A stretch of 64,000 nucleotides of DNA from positions 124,001 to 188,000 of the forward strand of contig JALCDQ010000002.1 in the NCBI GenBank assembly GCA_022641735.1. The letters are read 5' to 3'. The position numbers and the translations under genes are program-made. The notes under the pieces are model-generated. The model ran no database searches, was not told where the DNA came from, and was given only the letters and a program-made list of their open reading frames with translations. This DNA is from Prevotella sp. (GTDB taxonomy: Bacteria > Bacteroidota > Bacteroidia > Bacteroidales > Bacteroidaceae). Below are positions 35,745-44,796 of this stretch, piece by piece. Each line of letters opens with the position of its first letter. The first letter of the stretch is position 1.

Positions 35745-36739
35745 TAAGGCACCTCAACTTTATTAATGATCTTACTTACTATTTCTTCGGAGGTCACATT
35801 GCTTGCCTCTGCCTCATAAGAAAGGCCGATACGATGGCGCATCACATCATGTGCGACGGCTCTGACATCCTCAGGGACCACATAGCCACGGTGCTTGATG
35901 AACGCATAAGCACGTGCTGCCTTGGCAAGATTGATACTTGCACGAGGGCTACCACCGAATGTGATGAAGTTCTTCAACTCTGGTAAGTCATAACGTTCAG
36001 GGTAACGGCTTGCGAAAACAATGTCTGCAATATATTGTTCTATCTTCTCATCGATATATACTTGATTGACTACCTGACGGGCATTCAGTATCTCCTCTGC
36101 GTTCGTCACTGGTGTTACGACAGGCAGACCACCCTGAATGTTCTCTCGGATAATGAGCTTTTCCTCGTCGATAGTAGGATAATCAATGACAACTTTCAGC
36201 ATAAAGCGGTCCACTTGAGCCTCCGGCAACTCATAAGTGCCTTCCTGTTCAATAGGATTCTGCGTTGCCATCACCAAGAAAGGATTCGGAAGCTTGAAGG
36301 TTTGCTCACCGATTGTAACCTGATGTTCCTGCATAGCCTCGAGCAAAGCACTCTGAACCTTTGCCGGAGCACGGTTGATTTCATCTGCCAAGACGAAGTT
36401 TGCAAACACAGGACCATTCTTTACATGGAACTTCTCGTCTTTCTGACTGTAAATCATCGTACCCACCACATCGGCAGGCAACAAGTCGGGGGTAAACTGA
36501 ATACGGCTGTAATCAGCATCAATAAGCTGTGCCAGCGTCTTGATTGCTAATGTCTTAGCCAAACCAGGAACACCTTCAAGCAATATATGTCCGTCGCTCA
36601 ATAAGGAAATGAGCAATGAGTCGACAAGGTGTTTTTGTCCTACAATCACGCGATTCATACCTGTTGTCAGGTTTGTAACGAATGCGCTTTGTTGTTCAAT
36701 CCGGATATTCAATTCGCGGATATCAATAGCTTCTGCCAT
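35744..36739 (-). CDS. MoxR-family AAA+ ATPase
   Basis: A 331-residue ATPase and the first gene of the aerotolerance operon. Walker A is GVPGLAKTLAIKT, Walker B is VLADEINRAP, and the sensor 1 region ATQNPIEQEGTYELPEAQ and the arginine-finger region DRFM are typical of MoxR. Such ATPases act as chaperones that activate VWA proteins, here presumably the DUF58 protein, BatA and BatB. The promoter candidate at 36772-36779 precedes it. Confidence 0.95.
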   Translation of the reverse strand: MAEAIDIRELNIRIEQQSAFVTNLTTGMNRVIVGQKHLVDSLLISLLSDGHILLEGVPGLAKTLAIKTLAQLIDADYSRIQFTPDLLPADVVGTMIYSQKDEKFHVKNGPVFANFVLADEINRAPAKVQSALLEAMQEHQVTIGEQTFKLPNPFLVMATQNPIEQEGTYELPEAQVDRFMLKVVIDYPTIDEEKLIIRENIQGGLPVVTPVTNAEEILNARQVVNQVYIDEKIEQYIADIVFASRYPERYDLPELKNFITFGGSPRASINLAKAARAYAFIKHRGYVVPEDVRAVAHDVMRHRIGLSYEAEASNVTSEEIVSKIINKVEVP

Positions 36740-36771
36740 AATCTTTATATGTTTTCTGTTATATATTTGTG

Positions 36772-36779
36772 CAAAAGTA
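36772..36779 (-). promoter_or_regulatory. -7 box of the bat operon
   Basis: TACTTTTG on the minus strand, 32 bp before the moxR start; no -33 TTTG at the right spacing. Confidence 0.5.
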
Positions 36780-36869
36780 CTATATTTAAAGGACAGAAGC
36801 GAATAATACGACCTAAATTATATTAAAAAAGTTTCCAAAATCCTATATTTTAAGAAAGTTTTCAATACG

Positions 36870-37448
36870 CTATAGTTTATTTATCTCTTCATAGATGCGT
36901 TGCACGGGGAATCCCATCACATTGAAAAAGCTGCCTTTCAAGCCTGTAACGCCGATATAGCCTATCCACTCCTGAATGCCGTAAGCACCGGCTTTATCGA
37001 GTGGATGATAATGCCCGACATAGTAAAGAATCTCCTCTTCGGTGAAAGATTTGAATGTTACTTCCGTGGATACATGAAAACTGCGCTGGCCATCGTGCGT
37101 AGTAAGGCATACACCCGTAATCACTTGATGAGTCTTTCCACTGAGTTTTCTGAGCATGGCGACGGCATCCGAATCGTCTTTAGGCTTCCCAAACACCTGA
37201 TTATCAAGCACTACAATGGTGTCGGCAGTGATGACCAACTGCCCTTCTTCTACCTGATAGGCCGATGCTTTTTCGCGTGCTATATATTGGGGAATATCTT
37301 CCATAGCCAGTTCTGATGGATAATTCTCCTCAATTCCCGGAATGACCTTCACCTCGAAAGGCATATCCAGACCTGCCAACAACTCCCTTCTCCGAGGGGA
37401 ATTAGAAGCAAGTATAAGTTGATATTTTTGTTTCATTTTCGTCATCAT
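36870..37448 (-). CDS. maf: Maf-family nucleotide pyrophosphatase
   Basis: A 192-residue Maf protein that hydrolyses non-canonical or pyrimidine nucleoside triphosphates. The signature LASNSPRRRELLAGL is near the N-terminus, followed by REKA and ITADTIVV, with the catalytic Asp in the ADT segment, and by the KPKDDSDA loop. Three starts are possible (37448, 37445, 37436); the one at 37448 is kept. Array F begins only 12 bp upstream of that start. The gene follows kdsC on the same strand and may share its transcript. Confidence 0.9.
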   Translation of the reverse strand: MMTKMKQKYQLILASNSPRRRELLAGLDMPFEVKVIPGIEENYPSELAMEDIPQYIAREKASAYQVEEGQLVITADTIVVLDNQVFGKPKDDSDAVAMLRKLSGKTHQVITGVCLTTHDGQRSFHVSTEVTFKSFTEEEILYYVGHYHPLDKAGAYGIQEWIGYIGVTGLKGSFFNVMGFPVQRIYEEINKL

Positions 37449-37459
37449 TCATTTCCGAC

Positions 37460-37547
37460 TTTGTAAAAGGTAGTCTTTTATGCTGTAAAAGACCGTTGTT
37501 TACCTTGTAAAAAGCCGTTGTTTACACGGTAAAAGACTACCTTTTAC
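37460..37547. repeat. 22-bp palindrome array F (four units)
   Basis: Units start at 37460, 37482, 37504 and 37526. Their cores are TAAAAGGTAGTCTTTTA, TAAAAGACCGTTGTTTA, TAAAAAGCCGTTGTTTA and TAAAAGACTACCTTTTA. Thirty bases beyond, TGATTATCAGCGATTT (37578-37593) is an exact copy of the flank motif. Confidence 0.9.
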
Positions 37548-37613
37548 AATCTCAAAAATCATTTTTTCTTAAGTCATTGATTATCAGCGATTTGCTGATA
37601 TACGTTTAAAGAC

Positions 37614-38132
37614 CTACCAACCGAATGCCTTGGCATCACTCAACCATTTTCCTTGAGCCTTCAAAACCTGCTCAACGACATCACGACCACAGCCTTTTCC
37701 GCCTTCAAAATCACTGATATAGGTCGATATTTCTTTGATTTCCGCACAGGCATCTTTAGGACAACAGGGGCATCCGCAACGTCGCATAATCTCATAATCG
37801 GGAATATCATCCCCAACATAGATGACCTCTTCGTCTTTCAAGTCCAGTTTTTTGAGGAATTCGTCATAACTTTTCACCTTGACAGAGCAACGCATGAAGA
37901 TGTCTTCCACGCCCAAATAACGATAGCGTTTTTCGATAGCCTCGGAGTAACCACCCGTCATGATGGCAATACGAAGTCCCATCTTTTGCGCCAACTGAAT
38001 GGCATAGCCATCCTTGATATTGAGCGTGCGCAAGGGCATTCCTTCTTCATCCATGTTGATAGTGGCGCAAGAGAGCACCCCATCCACATCAAAGATGACC
38101 GCCTTTATCTTTTTCAAATCGTAATTAATCAT
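37614..38132 (-). CDS. kdsC: 3-deoxy-D-manno-octulosonate 8-phosphate phosphatase
   Basis: Removes the phosphate from Kdo-8-phosphate, the step before KdsB. It is a 172-residue HAD subfamily IIIC-type protein. Motif I is [10 protein letters not shown] (Asp15, Asp17), motif II is IMTGG, and the C-terminal motif is [24 protein letters not shown]. The compact length with no cap domain fits KdsC. It follows the nitroreductase gene by 23 bp; maf lies downstream, past array F. Confidence 0.92.
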   Translation of the reverse strand: MINYDLKKIKAVIFDVDGVLSCATINMDEEGMPLRTLNIKDGYAIQLAQKMGLRIAIMTGGYSEAIEKRYRYLGVEDIFMRCSVKVKSYDEFLKKLDLKDEEVIYVGDDIPDYEIMRRCGCPCCPKDACAEIKEISTYISDFEGGKGCGRDVVEQVLKAQGKWLSDAKAFGW

Positions 38133-38155
38133 AGTCGTTTCCCTCTTTTTGCGGA

Positions 38156-38692
38156 TTAATCCTTCGCCTTATCCTCAAATACTGCCACGTTTTCCCATTT
38201 CAGCCGCTCTTCGTTTTGCGGCTTCCGCTCATCGGCATAATGACCGATAGCAAGAATGCAAAGGGCTTGCTGGTCTTCGGGATAACCCAAAATGCCACGC
38301 ATCACCTCATCTGCCGGAGTGCCATCACTCAAACCTCTGCCCCTCATTTCTATCCAACAGCTTCCAAGACCCAAGTCTTGTGCCTGATATTGCATGCTGA
38401 TGGCAGCGATAGAACCATCTTCTATCCAACAGTCATTGCTGTCGGGATTGCCCAAAACGACGATGGCCAAAGGCGCTCCTTTCAGGAATTGAGAGCCCAT
38501 ATTTTTGGCATCAGCGAGCTTCTCGATAGCCCGTTTGTCATCGACAACCACAAATTGCCAGGCACGTTGCCCTTTAGAGGTAGGCGACATGAGAGCTGCG
38601 CGAAGAATAAGTTGCAATTCTTCGGGAGCTACCTCTTGTTCAGTAAACTTTCGATGGCTACGTCGAGCCTGCACTAAGTCCTTAAATTCCAT
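38156..38692 (-). CDS. Nitroreductase-family FMN protein
   Basis: A 178-residue flavoprotein of the nitroreductase family, probably an FMN-dependent NAD(P)H oxidoreductase. The N-terminal pattern [19 protein letters not shown] and [20 protein letters not shown] match FMN-binding segments, and [19 protein letters not shown] the C-terminal one. The frame extends to 38836, but Met at 38692 starts at the family N-terminus and follows a -7 box at 38711-38718. The substrate is unknown. It is the first gene of the unit with kdsC. Confidence 0.9.
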   Translation of the reverse strand: MEFKDLVQARRSHRKFTEQEVAPEELQLILRAALMSPTSKGQRAWQFVVVDDKRAIEKLADAKNMGSQFLKGAPLAIVVLGNPDSNDCWIEDGSIAAISMQYQAQDLGLGSCWIEMRGRGLSDGTPADEVMRGILGYPEDQQALCILAIGHYADERKPQNEERLKWENVAVFEDKAKD

Positions 38693-38710
38693 AATCAACA
38701 ATTTTATATG

Positions 38711-38718
38711 CAAAAATA
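38711..38718 (-). promoter_or_regulatory. -7 box of the nitroreductase-kdsC unit
   Basis: TATTTTTG on the minus strand, 18 bp before the ATG at 38692. It supports the short nitroreductase start. Confidence 0.6.
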
Positions 38719-38761
38719 ATAAATATTTCCGAAACTTCATCGCTATCATTAAAACTTTTAT

Positions 38762-38769
38762 TATTTTTG
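38762..38769 (+). promoter_or_regulatory. -7 box of the FemAB-like gene
   Basis: TATTTTTG, only 11 bp before the ATG at 38781; initiation about 7 nt downstream would leave almost no leader. Confidence 0.55.
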
Positions 38770-38780
38770 TATCATAATAT

Positions 38781-39749
38781 ATGAATGTAAGGATTATTTC
38801 ACGCAGTGAAGAGTTGCCACAGATGACCTGCAACAACTTTTTCCATAGCTTGGAGCTCTTTCAAATCATAGAGAAAACTCCTGGCCAAAGTCCTTATATG
38901 GCCATTGCAACGGATGACAACGGCAATATTGTCGGTCACATGTTAGCGATTATCCGCCGAAGAGGCTTTTTGTGGCCTTCTTACTTTTTAGGTCAAGGGC
39001 GTATTTTCGGGGAAGGAGAATACGCTGATGATGTTAATAAAGAGGAGATTTTCGGCATATTGCTCAAGAAAATCACGCAGAAATTCAAGCGAAAGCTATG
39101 TCTTTATGCGGAATTCAGTGATGTATCCAAGAAGATGTTTGGATATCATAGCTTCCGACAAAACAAATATTTCCCCGTACACTGGCAGGAAATACACAAT
39201 TCCCTGCACTCTATGGCCCCTGAAGAACGGCTTTCCAGCAAGATGCTACAAACCATTGACAAGTGCTATCATGCAGGTGTGGAGACTCGGGAGACAGAAA
39301 ATGAAGAAGAGGTACACGCTTTTTTCAAGATGCTCAATGGCTTTTATCGGATGAAAATGAGGCGTTTAATCCCTCCAGAAGACCAAATTAGCGAGTTAGA
39401 TAAAAGTGAAAACGCAAAAATTTTCATTACTATTTATCACAAGAAAGTGATTGGAGGCTGTGCTTGCGTTTATTCTGAAGGCAATGCATTTTTATGGTAT
39501 CTGGCATCAAAGAGGAAATCGCATCCGACCTTACACCCTCAATTAATGACTATATGGCAAGCTATCAAATACGCTTATGCACATAATTACGCCCATATCT
39601 ATTTCTTGGATGTAGGCTTACCCTTTAAACGCAACCCCTTCAGAGACTTCATCTTGAGCTTTGGAGGTAAACCTGTAGCCAAATATCGTTGGTTCCGATT
39701 CTCCATTCCATGGATTAACGACCTGCTATCTTGGTGGTACAGCGAATGA
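38781..39749 (+). CDS. FemAB/GNAT-like acyltransferase
   Basis: A 322-residue protein with the two-lobe GNAT (FemAB/BioF2-like) pattern. The N-terminal lobe runs to about residue 150, and the C-terminal lobe has KIFITIYHKKVIGGCACVYSEGNAFLWYLASK followed by IYFLDVGLPFKRNPFRDFIL. Relatives add amino acids or acyl groups to peptidoglycan precursors or lipids, or serve in exopolysaccharide export; the substrate here is unknown. The start codon is very close to the -7 box. Its 3' end overlaps the converging glycerate kinase gene by 35 bp. Confidence 0.78.
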   Translation: MNVRIISRSEELPQMTCNNFFHSLELFQIIEKTPGQSPYMAIATDDNGNIVGHMLAIIRRRGFLWPSYFLGQGRIFGEGEYADDVNKEEIFGILLKKITQKFKRKLCLYAEFSDVSKKMFGYHSFRQNKYFPVHWQEIHNSLHSMAPEERLSSKMLQTIDKCYHAGVETRETENEEEVHAFFKMLNGFYRMKMRRLIPPEDQISELDKSENAKIFITIYHKKVIGGCACVYSEGNAFLWYLASKRKSHPTLHPQLMTIWQAIKYAYAHNYAHIYFLDVGLPFKRNPFRDFILSFGGKPVAKYRWFRFSIPWINDLLSWWYSE

Positions 39750-40797
39750 GATTATCCTTCGCTATTTCTGGTTTAATGGCTTCTTCAATACTAATATTCA
39801 ACGGATTGATATTGAAAACATTACTGAAACCAGCATCCAATAACGTTTGCTGGTCTTCTATTTGCCCTGCCAACAGAATCACGGGGCATTTACTGCGCTG
39901 AAGAATCACGCTCGGAAGTTTTCCCATTAGTGTCTGTTTATCGGCCTTCCCCTCACCAGTTATCACGTAATCAGCGTCTTTTGAGAGTTCTTCAAATTGC
40001 AGGATATCCAAAAGAAGACCCGCTCCCGACTTCATTTCGGCATTCAGAAACTGCATAAAAGCATATCCTAAGCCACCTGCAGCACCAGCTCCTTCCTTTC
40101 CAGAAACGTCAAAACCGAAGTGACGAGATGACGCTTTAGCAAATGCAAGAGCTCTCCTGTCAAGTAATTTCACCATATTATCATCTGCTCCTTTTTGCTT
40201 TGCGAACACTTGAGCAGCCCCTTGAGGCCCATAAAGTGGGTTTCGGACATCACTCGCAAGCGTAAAATGCAACTCCAACGACTGCAACGAGAGCCAATTT
40301 CTCACGTCTTTCCAGTTTGCAGTAGGCTTTTGAAGCAGGCTTTTCACTTTATCTGTCAGGCTTTTAAGCATCCCTATGCCACAATCACTGGTGCAACTTC
40401 CACCAAGACCAATGATGAAGTCGGTAGCTCCCTGCTGTAAAGCATCCCACAGCATATCACCTAAGCCATAAGTAGTGGTAATCAAAGGGTTGCGTTGCAA
40501 GGGTTCAATCAGGGAAAGCCCACAAGTTTGAGCCGACTCGATGATAGCCGTATTTCCCGAAATGGCATATTTTGCATCTATCCAACGCATCAAAGGGTCG
40601 TGGCAACGAAGGGTCTTCATCTCCGCACCCAATGCATCAGAGAAAGCCTCCAGCATGCCTTCTCCTCCATCAGAAACAGGGATGCTCACCACCTCTGCTT
40701 TGGGATTGGCAAGCTTGATGCCCTTCTCAACAGCCGCCTCTGCCTCTTTTGAGGACAGACAACCTTTAAAACTATCTATCGCCAATACATATTTCAT
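39715..40797 (-). CDS. Glycerate kinase
   Basis: Phosphorylates D-glycerate (GarK/GlxK type, pfam02595). The N-terminal DSFKGCLSSKEAEAAVEKGI, followed by VSDGGEGMLEAF, LGGSCTSDCGIGML, GAGAAGGLGYAF and VITGEGKADKQTLMGKLP, are all typical. The length of about 360 is slightly short of the usual 370-380. I start at Met 40797 (MKYVLAIDS). The adjacent TonB-dependent receptor gene is divergent, only about 36 bp away. The 3' end overlaps the FemAB-like gene. Confidence 0.93.
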   Translation of the reverse strand: MKYVLAIDSFKGCLSSKEAEAAVEKGIKLANPKAEVVSIPVSDGGEGMLEAFSDALGAEMKTLRCHDPLMRWIDAKYAISGNTAIIESAQTCGLSLIEPLQRNPLITTTYGLGDMLWDALQQGATDFIIGLGGSCTSDCGIGMLKSLTDKVKSLLQKPTANWKDVRNWLSLQSLELHFTLASDVRNPLYGPQGAAQVFAKQKGADDNMVKLLDRRALAFAKASSRHFGFDVSGKEGAGAAGGLGYAFMQFLNAEMKSGAGLLLDILQFEELSKDADYVITGEGKADKQTLMGKLPSVILQRSKCPVILLAGQIEDQQTLLDAGFSNVFNINPLNISIEEAIKPEIAKDNLIRCTTKIAGR

Positions 40798-40833
40798 ATA
40801 CAATAAGAACGTAATTTCAGCGTTATATTGCTA

Positions 40834-43218
40834 ATGATGAAGAAATTATTTATACTCCAGATATTTGCATTTGCTTTCTTTTTGACAGCAAATGCACAAT
40901 CTTTTACTCTTCAAGGGCGTGTTTCCGATGAGAAAAACAACCCCATCGAATTGGCTACAGTCTATTGTGCAGCCCAAGGAAAAGTAACCATGACCTCGCT
41001 GAAAGGTGAGTTTTCACTCCAATTACATTCAGCCGATTCCGTTGTGGTGCGGTTTTCCATGATTGGATATAAGACCAAGAGCCGCGTACTCCGCCGTCCT
41101 AAAGGGAAACAGATGCTGCAGATAGTGCTCTATGATGATAATGTTACGCTCAAAGATGTCCAAGTTCAAGGGCAGAAAATACAAAGCGGACAGACTCAGG
41201 AATTGAAGACTAAGGACATGAAGATGGCTCCTACAGCCAGCGGAAATGCCGTTGAGAGCATGGTGCAAAGTCAAGCAGGAGTAAGCACACATAGCGAATT
41301 GAGTTCACAATATAATGTTCGGGGTGGCTCTTTCAATGAAAACAGCGTCTATATAAATAACATTGAGGTCTATCGCCCATTCTTAGTGCGTTCCGGACAA
41401 CAAGAAGGACTCTCCATTATCAATCCTGATATGGTGGAGAAAATCGGTTTTTCAACGGGTGGTTTTGAAGCCCGATATGGTGATAAGATGTCTTCAGCCC
41501 TCGACATAACCTATAAACGGCCGCAGAAATTTGAAGCTTCCTTGCAGGCTTCATTGCTTGGAGCAAGTGCCTATGTAGCCATTGCCAACAAGAAATTCTC
41601 CTGGTTGAATGGCATCCGATATAAAACTACACGCTATTTATTAGGTTCTTTGGATGAGAAAGGTGAATATAAGCCTAACTTCCTAGACTATCAGACCTAT
41701 CTGAATTATCGTCCCAACAAGCGCTGGGAGATAGATTTCATCGGGAACATATCGGATAACCACTACAACTTCTACCCCACTAACCGCACCACAACGTTCG
41801 GAACAATGGAGAATGTAAAGAACTTTACCGTGTATTTTGATGGTCAGGAGAAGGACTTATTCCGTACTTATTTCGGCTCATTCGGCCTTACTTACAAGTT
41901 TTCCGATAAGACTTCCATCAAACTTCTTGCATCTGCTTTCTATACAAAAGAGCAGGAAAAGTATGATATACAAGGTCAATACTGGCTTACACAAACAGAA
42001 ACCAGCGAGAACTTAGGCGTTGGCACCTACTTTGAACATGCCCGCAACTACCTTGATGCAAATGTGGAAAGCATCAAAATGATGTTCAATCACAAGGCAA
42101 AACATCATGACATAGAGGGTGCAGCAACGTTAAAACGTGAGCGGATAAAGGAAAATTCGGTGGAATATGAGATGCGCGACTCTGCCGGATACAGTGTTCC
42201 GCATACTGGAAAAGACCTCAATATGATTTATTCATTGAAGGCTAATAACAGACTGAACGCCAATCGAATAGAGGCTTATCTACAAGATACATGGCGATTT
42301 GCCACTGGCAACGATTCCATTCAAACTCTTTACACCTTGAATTATGGAGTGAGAATGAGCCACTGGAACTTCAACAGCGAGACGATAGTTTCCCCTCGCC
42401 TGTCCTTAGGCATCATTCCTGCCTTCAATGAAAACATCACTTTCCGTCTTGCAACCGGTCTTTATTATCAAGCACCATTCTATAAAGAGCTGCGTGACAC
42501 GTCAACGGTGAACGGAATCACTGTCGCTACGCTCAATAACAAGATAAAGAGTCAGCGCTCCATCCATTTCATTTTTGGGTATGACTATCGTTTCAAGATG
42601 ATGGATAGGCCGTTCCGCTTTACCACGGAGGCATACTATAAGATTCTGCAAAACCTCGTTCCTTACTCTATTAATAATGTAAAGGTCGTTTATTATGGAG
42701 ATAATGTGTGCGATGGACACGCTGCAGGCATCGATTTCAAACTCTATGGAGAGTTTGTTCCGGGAACAGATTCATGGATTACGCTCTCTCTGATGGACAC
42801 CAAAATGAATCTCAACGGGCGCAGTCTGCCTCTACCGACCGACCAGAGATGGGCTGCCAACCTCTTCTTCACTGACTATTTTCCAGGTACGACAAGATGG
42901 AAGATGAGTCTGAAACTAGCTTATGCTGACGGTCTTCCTTTCTCTGCACCTCATCGGGAACTGCAGCGCAACTCCTTCAGAGCCCCTGCTTACAAGCGTG
43001 CAGACATCGGAATGAGCTACCGATTGATAAACAACGAAGACCACCACAGCCTCATTGCCTTGAAAAATCTTTGGTTAGGAGTTGACTGCCTGAACCTCTT
43101 TGGCATCAGCAACGTCAATTCTTACTATTGGATAACCGATGTAACCAATCAGCAATATGCCGTACCTAACTATCTGACAGGCCGCCAAATCAACGCCAGA
43201 GTATTGTTGGAATTCTGA
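40834..43218 (+). CDS. TonB-dependent outer-membrane receptor
   Basis: A 794-residue outer-membrane receptor. It has a signal peptide (FILQIFAFAFFLTANAQ) and then a CarboxypepD_reg-like beta-sandwich (FTLQGRVSDEKNNPIELATV, about residues 25-105). The plug domain contains QAGVSTHSELSSQYNVRGG, and a large beta-barrel ends in an aromatic residue (VLLEF). No SusD-like partner is adjacent, so it is probably a stand-alone metal, heme or cofactor receptor rather than a SusC. The start is ATG at 40834 or 40837. The TTG further upstream at 40828 is less likely. Confidence 0.9.
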   Translation: MMKKLFILQIFAFAFFLTANAQSFTLQGRVSDEKNNPIELATVYCAAQGKVTMTSLKGEFSLQLHSADSVVVRFSMIGYKTKSRVLRRPKGKQMLQIVLYDDNVTLKDVQVQGQKIQSGQTQELKTKDMKMAPTASGNAVESMVQSQAGVSTHSELSSQYNVRGGSFNENSVYINNIEVYRPFLVRSGQQEGLSIINPDMVEKIGFSTGGFEARYGDKMSSALDITYKRPQKFEASLQASLLGASAYVAIANKKFSWLNGIRYKTTRYLLGSLDEKGEYKPNFLDYQTYLNYRPNKRWEIDFIGNISDNHYNFYPTNRTTTFGTMENVKNFTVYFDGQEKDLFRTYFGSFGLTYKFSDKTSIKLLASAFYTKEQEKYDIQGQYWLTQTETSENLGVGTYFEHARNYLDANVESIKMMFNHKAKHHDIEGAATLKRERIKENSVEYEMRDSAGYSVPHTGKDLNMIYSLKANNRLNANRIEAYLQDTWRFATGNDSIQTLYTLNYGVRMSHWNFNSETIVSPRLSLGIIPAFNENITFRLATGLYYQAPFYKELRDTSTVNGITVATLNNKIKSQRSIHFIFGYDYRFKMMDRPFRFTTEAYYKILQNLVPYSINNVKVVYYGDNVCDGHAAGIDFKLYGEFVPGTDSWITLSLMDTKMNLNGRSLPLPTDQRWAANLFFTDYFPGTTRWKMSLKLAYADGLPFSAPHRELQRNSFRAPAYKRADIGMSYRLINNEDHHSLIALKNLWLGVDCLNLFGISNVNSYYWITDVTNQQYAVPNYLTGRQINARVLLEF

Positions 43219-43280
43219 TTATCTAAGATTTATCAGCATCCTTAAAAATACAGATTGTAAATCAACTGATTATTAAAGCG

Positions 43281-43456
43281 ATAGCAAAAGACCGTTATCT
43301 GCAGAGTAAAACAACTTGTTTTGGTATGTAAAACAAATTGTTTTGGTATGTAAAACAAATTGTTTTGGTATGTAAAACAAATTGTTTTGGTATGTAAAAC
43401 AAATTGTTTTGGTGGGTAAAACAACTTGTTTTACTTCCTAAAAGGTTATCTTTTAC
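43281..43456. repeat. 22-bp palindrome array G (eight units)
   Basis: Eight contiguous 22-bp units run from 43281, the longest array here. The four at 43325-43412 are identical, with core AAAACAAATTGTTTT. The second and seventh have AAAACAACTTGTTTT, and the outer units are AAAAGACCGTTATCT and TAAAAGGTTATCTTTTA. The identity of the middle copies suggests recent expansion. Confidence 0.92.
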
Positions 43457-43512
43457 ATTGGGAAAGATGATTTATGACTAAACAATAGACCACAAAGAGT
43501 AAATCTATGAAT

Positions 43513-43542
43513 AAAAAAAAGGGAACTTATACCTAAGTTCCC
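43513..43542 (-). terminator. Terminator of the DUF3256 unit
   Basis: GGGAACTTA (43521-43529) and TAAGTTCCC (43534-43542) pair perfectly around a 4-nt loop. On the minus strand the stem is followed by eight T, so transcription from the right should end here, 36 bp past the stop. Confidence 0.9.
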
Positions 43543-43577
43543 ATGGTTTAAAACAATAATTTCAGCCTCTTTGACTC

Positions 43578-44219
43578 TTATATTTCTTTGAACTGACTGC
43601 CATTCCATTTGAGCTTCTTCGACAATAAAATTGGGCGAATCTGCTCTTTTTCTTCCTTCGTCATCAATGGAGTTGACAGCGAAAAGGTTATCTCATCAGT
43701 ATTTGGAGACAACGATGCTTTCACCAACATTGGGTCTAAAGCCAGCAACATCGTCTGATATTTGTCCTGAGAAATCGAATCCGGTTTATGCGTAAGACCA
43801 TTTTTCAGAGAGGCAATGCTTTGTCCATCAAATGCTGAATTCAAGTTCAAAGACTTCCAGTTTTGGTCAAAGAAACTCACGGTACTTTCCGCTGCATCAC
43901 CGTAATAAGTACTCACAAGACACAAGATAGAGTCACCGCCCGTGAAAGGAAGCATCTTCAGCTCCATCTCAGATGATTTACTCAACTTTACATGGATATA
44001 ATCAGCCGTCAAAGTATCAACCGATGTACTGTCTTCGAGCTGATTTTTAACCTCTGCTTTCACTTTCATATCATAAAAATCAATCAACTCTATGCGAAGA
44101 CTTTTATTCAAATAAGGTGTAAGAGAATCAGGCATTGATGTCCACATCTGCCTTACAGACTTGGCCGATAACGACGAAGCCAATAAAAGAAAGAGGAAAA
44201 GGGCGGTTGCTTTTTTCAT
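43578..44219 (-). CDS. DUF3256 exported protein
   Basis: A 213-residue protein of the Bacteroidota family DUF3256, with a signal peptide (about 1-19). Typical segments are VRQMWTSMPDSLTPYLNK, SLRIELIDFYDMKVKAEVKN and LPFTGGDSILCLVSTYYGDA. The function is unknown; it is probably in the periplasm or outer-membrane space. The upstream gene's stop shares a base with its start (TAATG), so the two are coupled. A strong terminator follows. Confidence 0.88.
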   Translation of the reverse strand: MKKATALFLFLLLASSLSAKSVRQMWTSMPDSLTPYLNKSLRIELIDFYDMKVKAEVKNQLEDSTSVDTLTADYIHVKLSKSSEMELKMLPFTGGDSILCLVSTYYGDAAESTVSFFDQNWKSLNLNSAFDGQSIASLKNGLTHKPDSISQDKYQTMLLALDPMLVKASLSPNTDEITFSLSTPLMTKEEKEQIRPILLSKKLKWNGSQFKEI

Positions 44220-44719
44220 TATTTACAATGTTTTAATTGATGAAATGCGCCATATCGAAGCTCTGTTGTCCAGTGACCTTCTCGTCGTTGAGTGCATATA
44301 GTGAATAGAAATCCAATCCCAGTGGGCGCTATTCCACCCTTATAGAATTTGTTCCCATTCTCCTCATAATCACAGGAAACGCCATAATCAGTCTCCATAT
44401 ATTTTGCTAAAGAATCTCTTTGCTGTACAGCTAACTTGCGAGTAGGCTTCGTAATAAAGAAACGGGCCTGGTTGAAATATCCACCTTTACCCTCTGATTC
44501 AAAGCCGAAAACGATTTTATTAAATTGATATCCATTCAAAGACTTCTCTCGATAAATAAGATTATCACCATCTATTGTGTCCGGTTCTCCGAATTGAGCC
44601 TTGATAATCTGCAAGGCTTCACTCCGAGAAGTACCGAACTTCAGGTTGACAAAATTATTCTCTTTGGCGTTTGCGAATAGAGAAAATGCAAGAACAGCTA
44701 TAAATAAAAATTTCCTCAT
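44219..44719 (-). CDS. Small exported protein of unknown function
   Basis: A 166-residue protein I do not recognise. It has a signal peptide from Met 44719 (MRKFLFIAVLAFSLFANA). The mature part includes LKFGTSRSEALQIIKAQFGEP, NGYQFNKIVFGFES and several aromatic beta-strand-like stretches. It resembles small lipoprotein-like or BamE-type alpha/beta folds only loosely. It is coupled to the DUF3256 gene by a TAATG overlap and lies 77 bp after ppdK, with a possible terminator in between. Confidence 0.75.
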   Translation of the reverse strand: MRKFLFIAVLAFSLFANAKENNFVNLKFGTSRSEALQIIKAQFGEPDTIDGDNLIYREKSLNGYQFNKIVFGFESEGKGGYFNQARFFITKPTRKLAVQQRDSLAKYMETDYGVSCDYEENGNKFYKGGIAPTGIGFLFTICTQRREGHWTTELRYGAFHQLKHCK

Positions 44720-44738
44720 TAACAATATTATTTACTGT

Positions 44739-44775
44739 AAAAGAGGTGAAACCCCTAAAAGAATTTCACCCCTTT
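44739..44775 (-). terminator. Possible terminator of ppdK
   Basis: On the minus strand AAAGGGGTGAAA (44774-44763) pairs with TTTCACCTCTTTT, with one G-T wobble and an 11-nt loop. T-rich sequence follows, but the tract is not long. Confidence 0.6.
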
Positions 44776-44796
44776 GCTTTCTATTTATGGAATATC

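Larger units (their letters stand above)
43219..43577. other. Convergent intergenic region with array G and a terminator
   Basis: Contains a flank motif (43216-43231, overlapping the receptor stop), array G (43281-43456) and a terminator hairpin (43513-43542). No gene is seen; short open frames in it follow the repeat units. Confidence 0.75.

Noticed and set aside
43242..43424. Small leftward gene encoding repeated QFVLHTKT-like residues
   Set aside because: It is a translation of array G itself; the repeated peptide follows the DNA repeat and there is no start signal or conserved protein.
43281..43456. Possible CRISPR array
   Set aside because: Units are contiguous 22-bp palindromes with no unique spacers, no longer direct repeats of 24-40 bp and no cas genes nearby.
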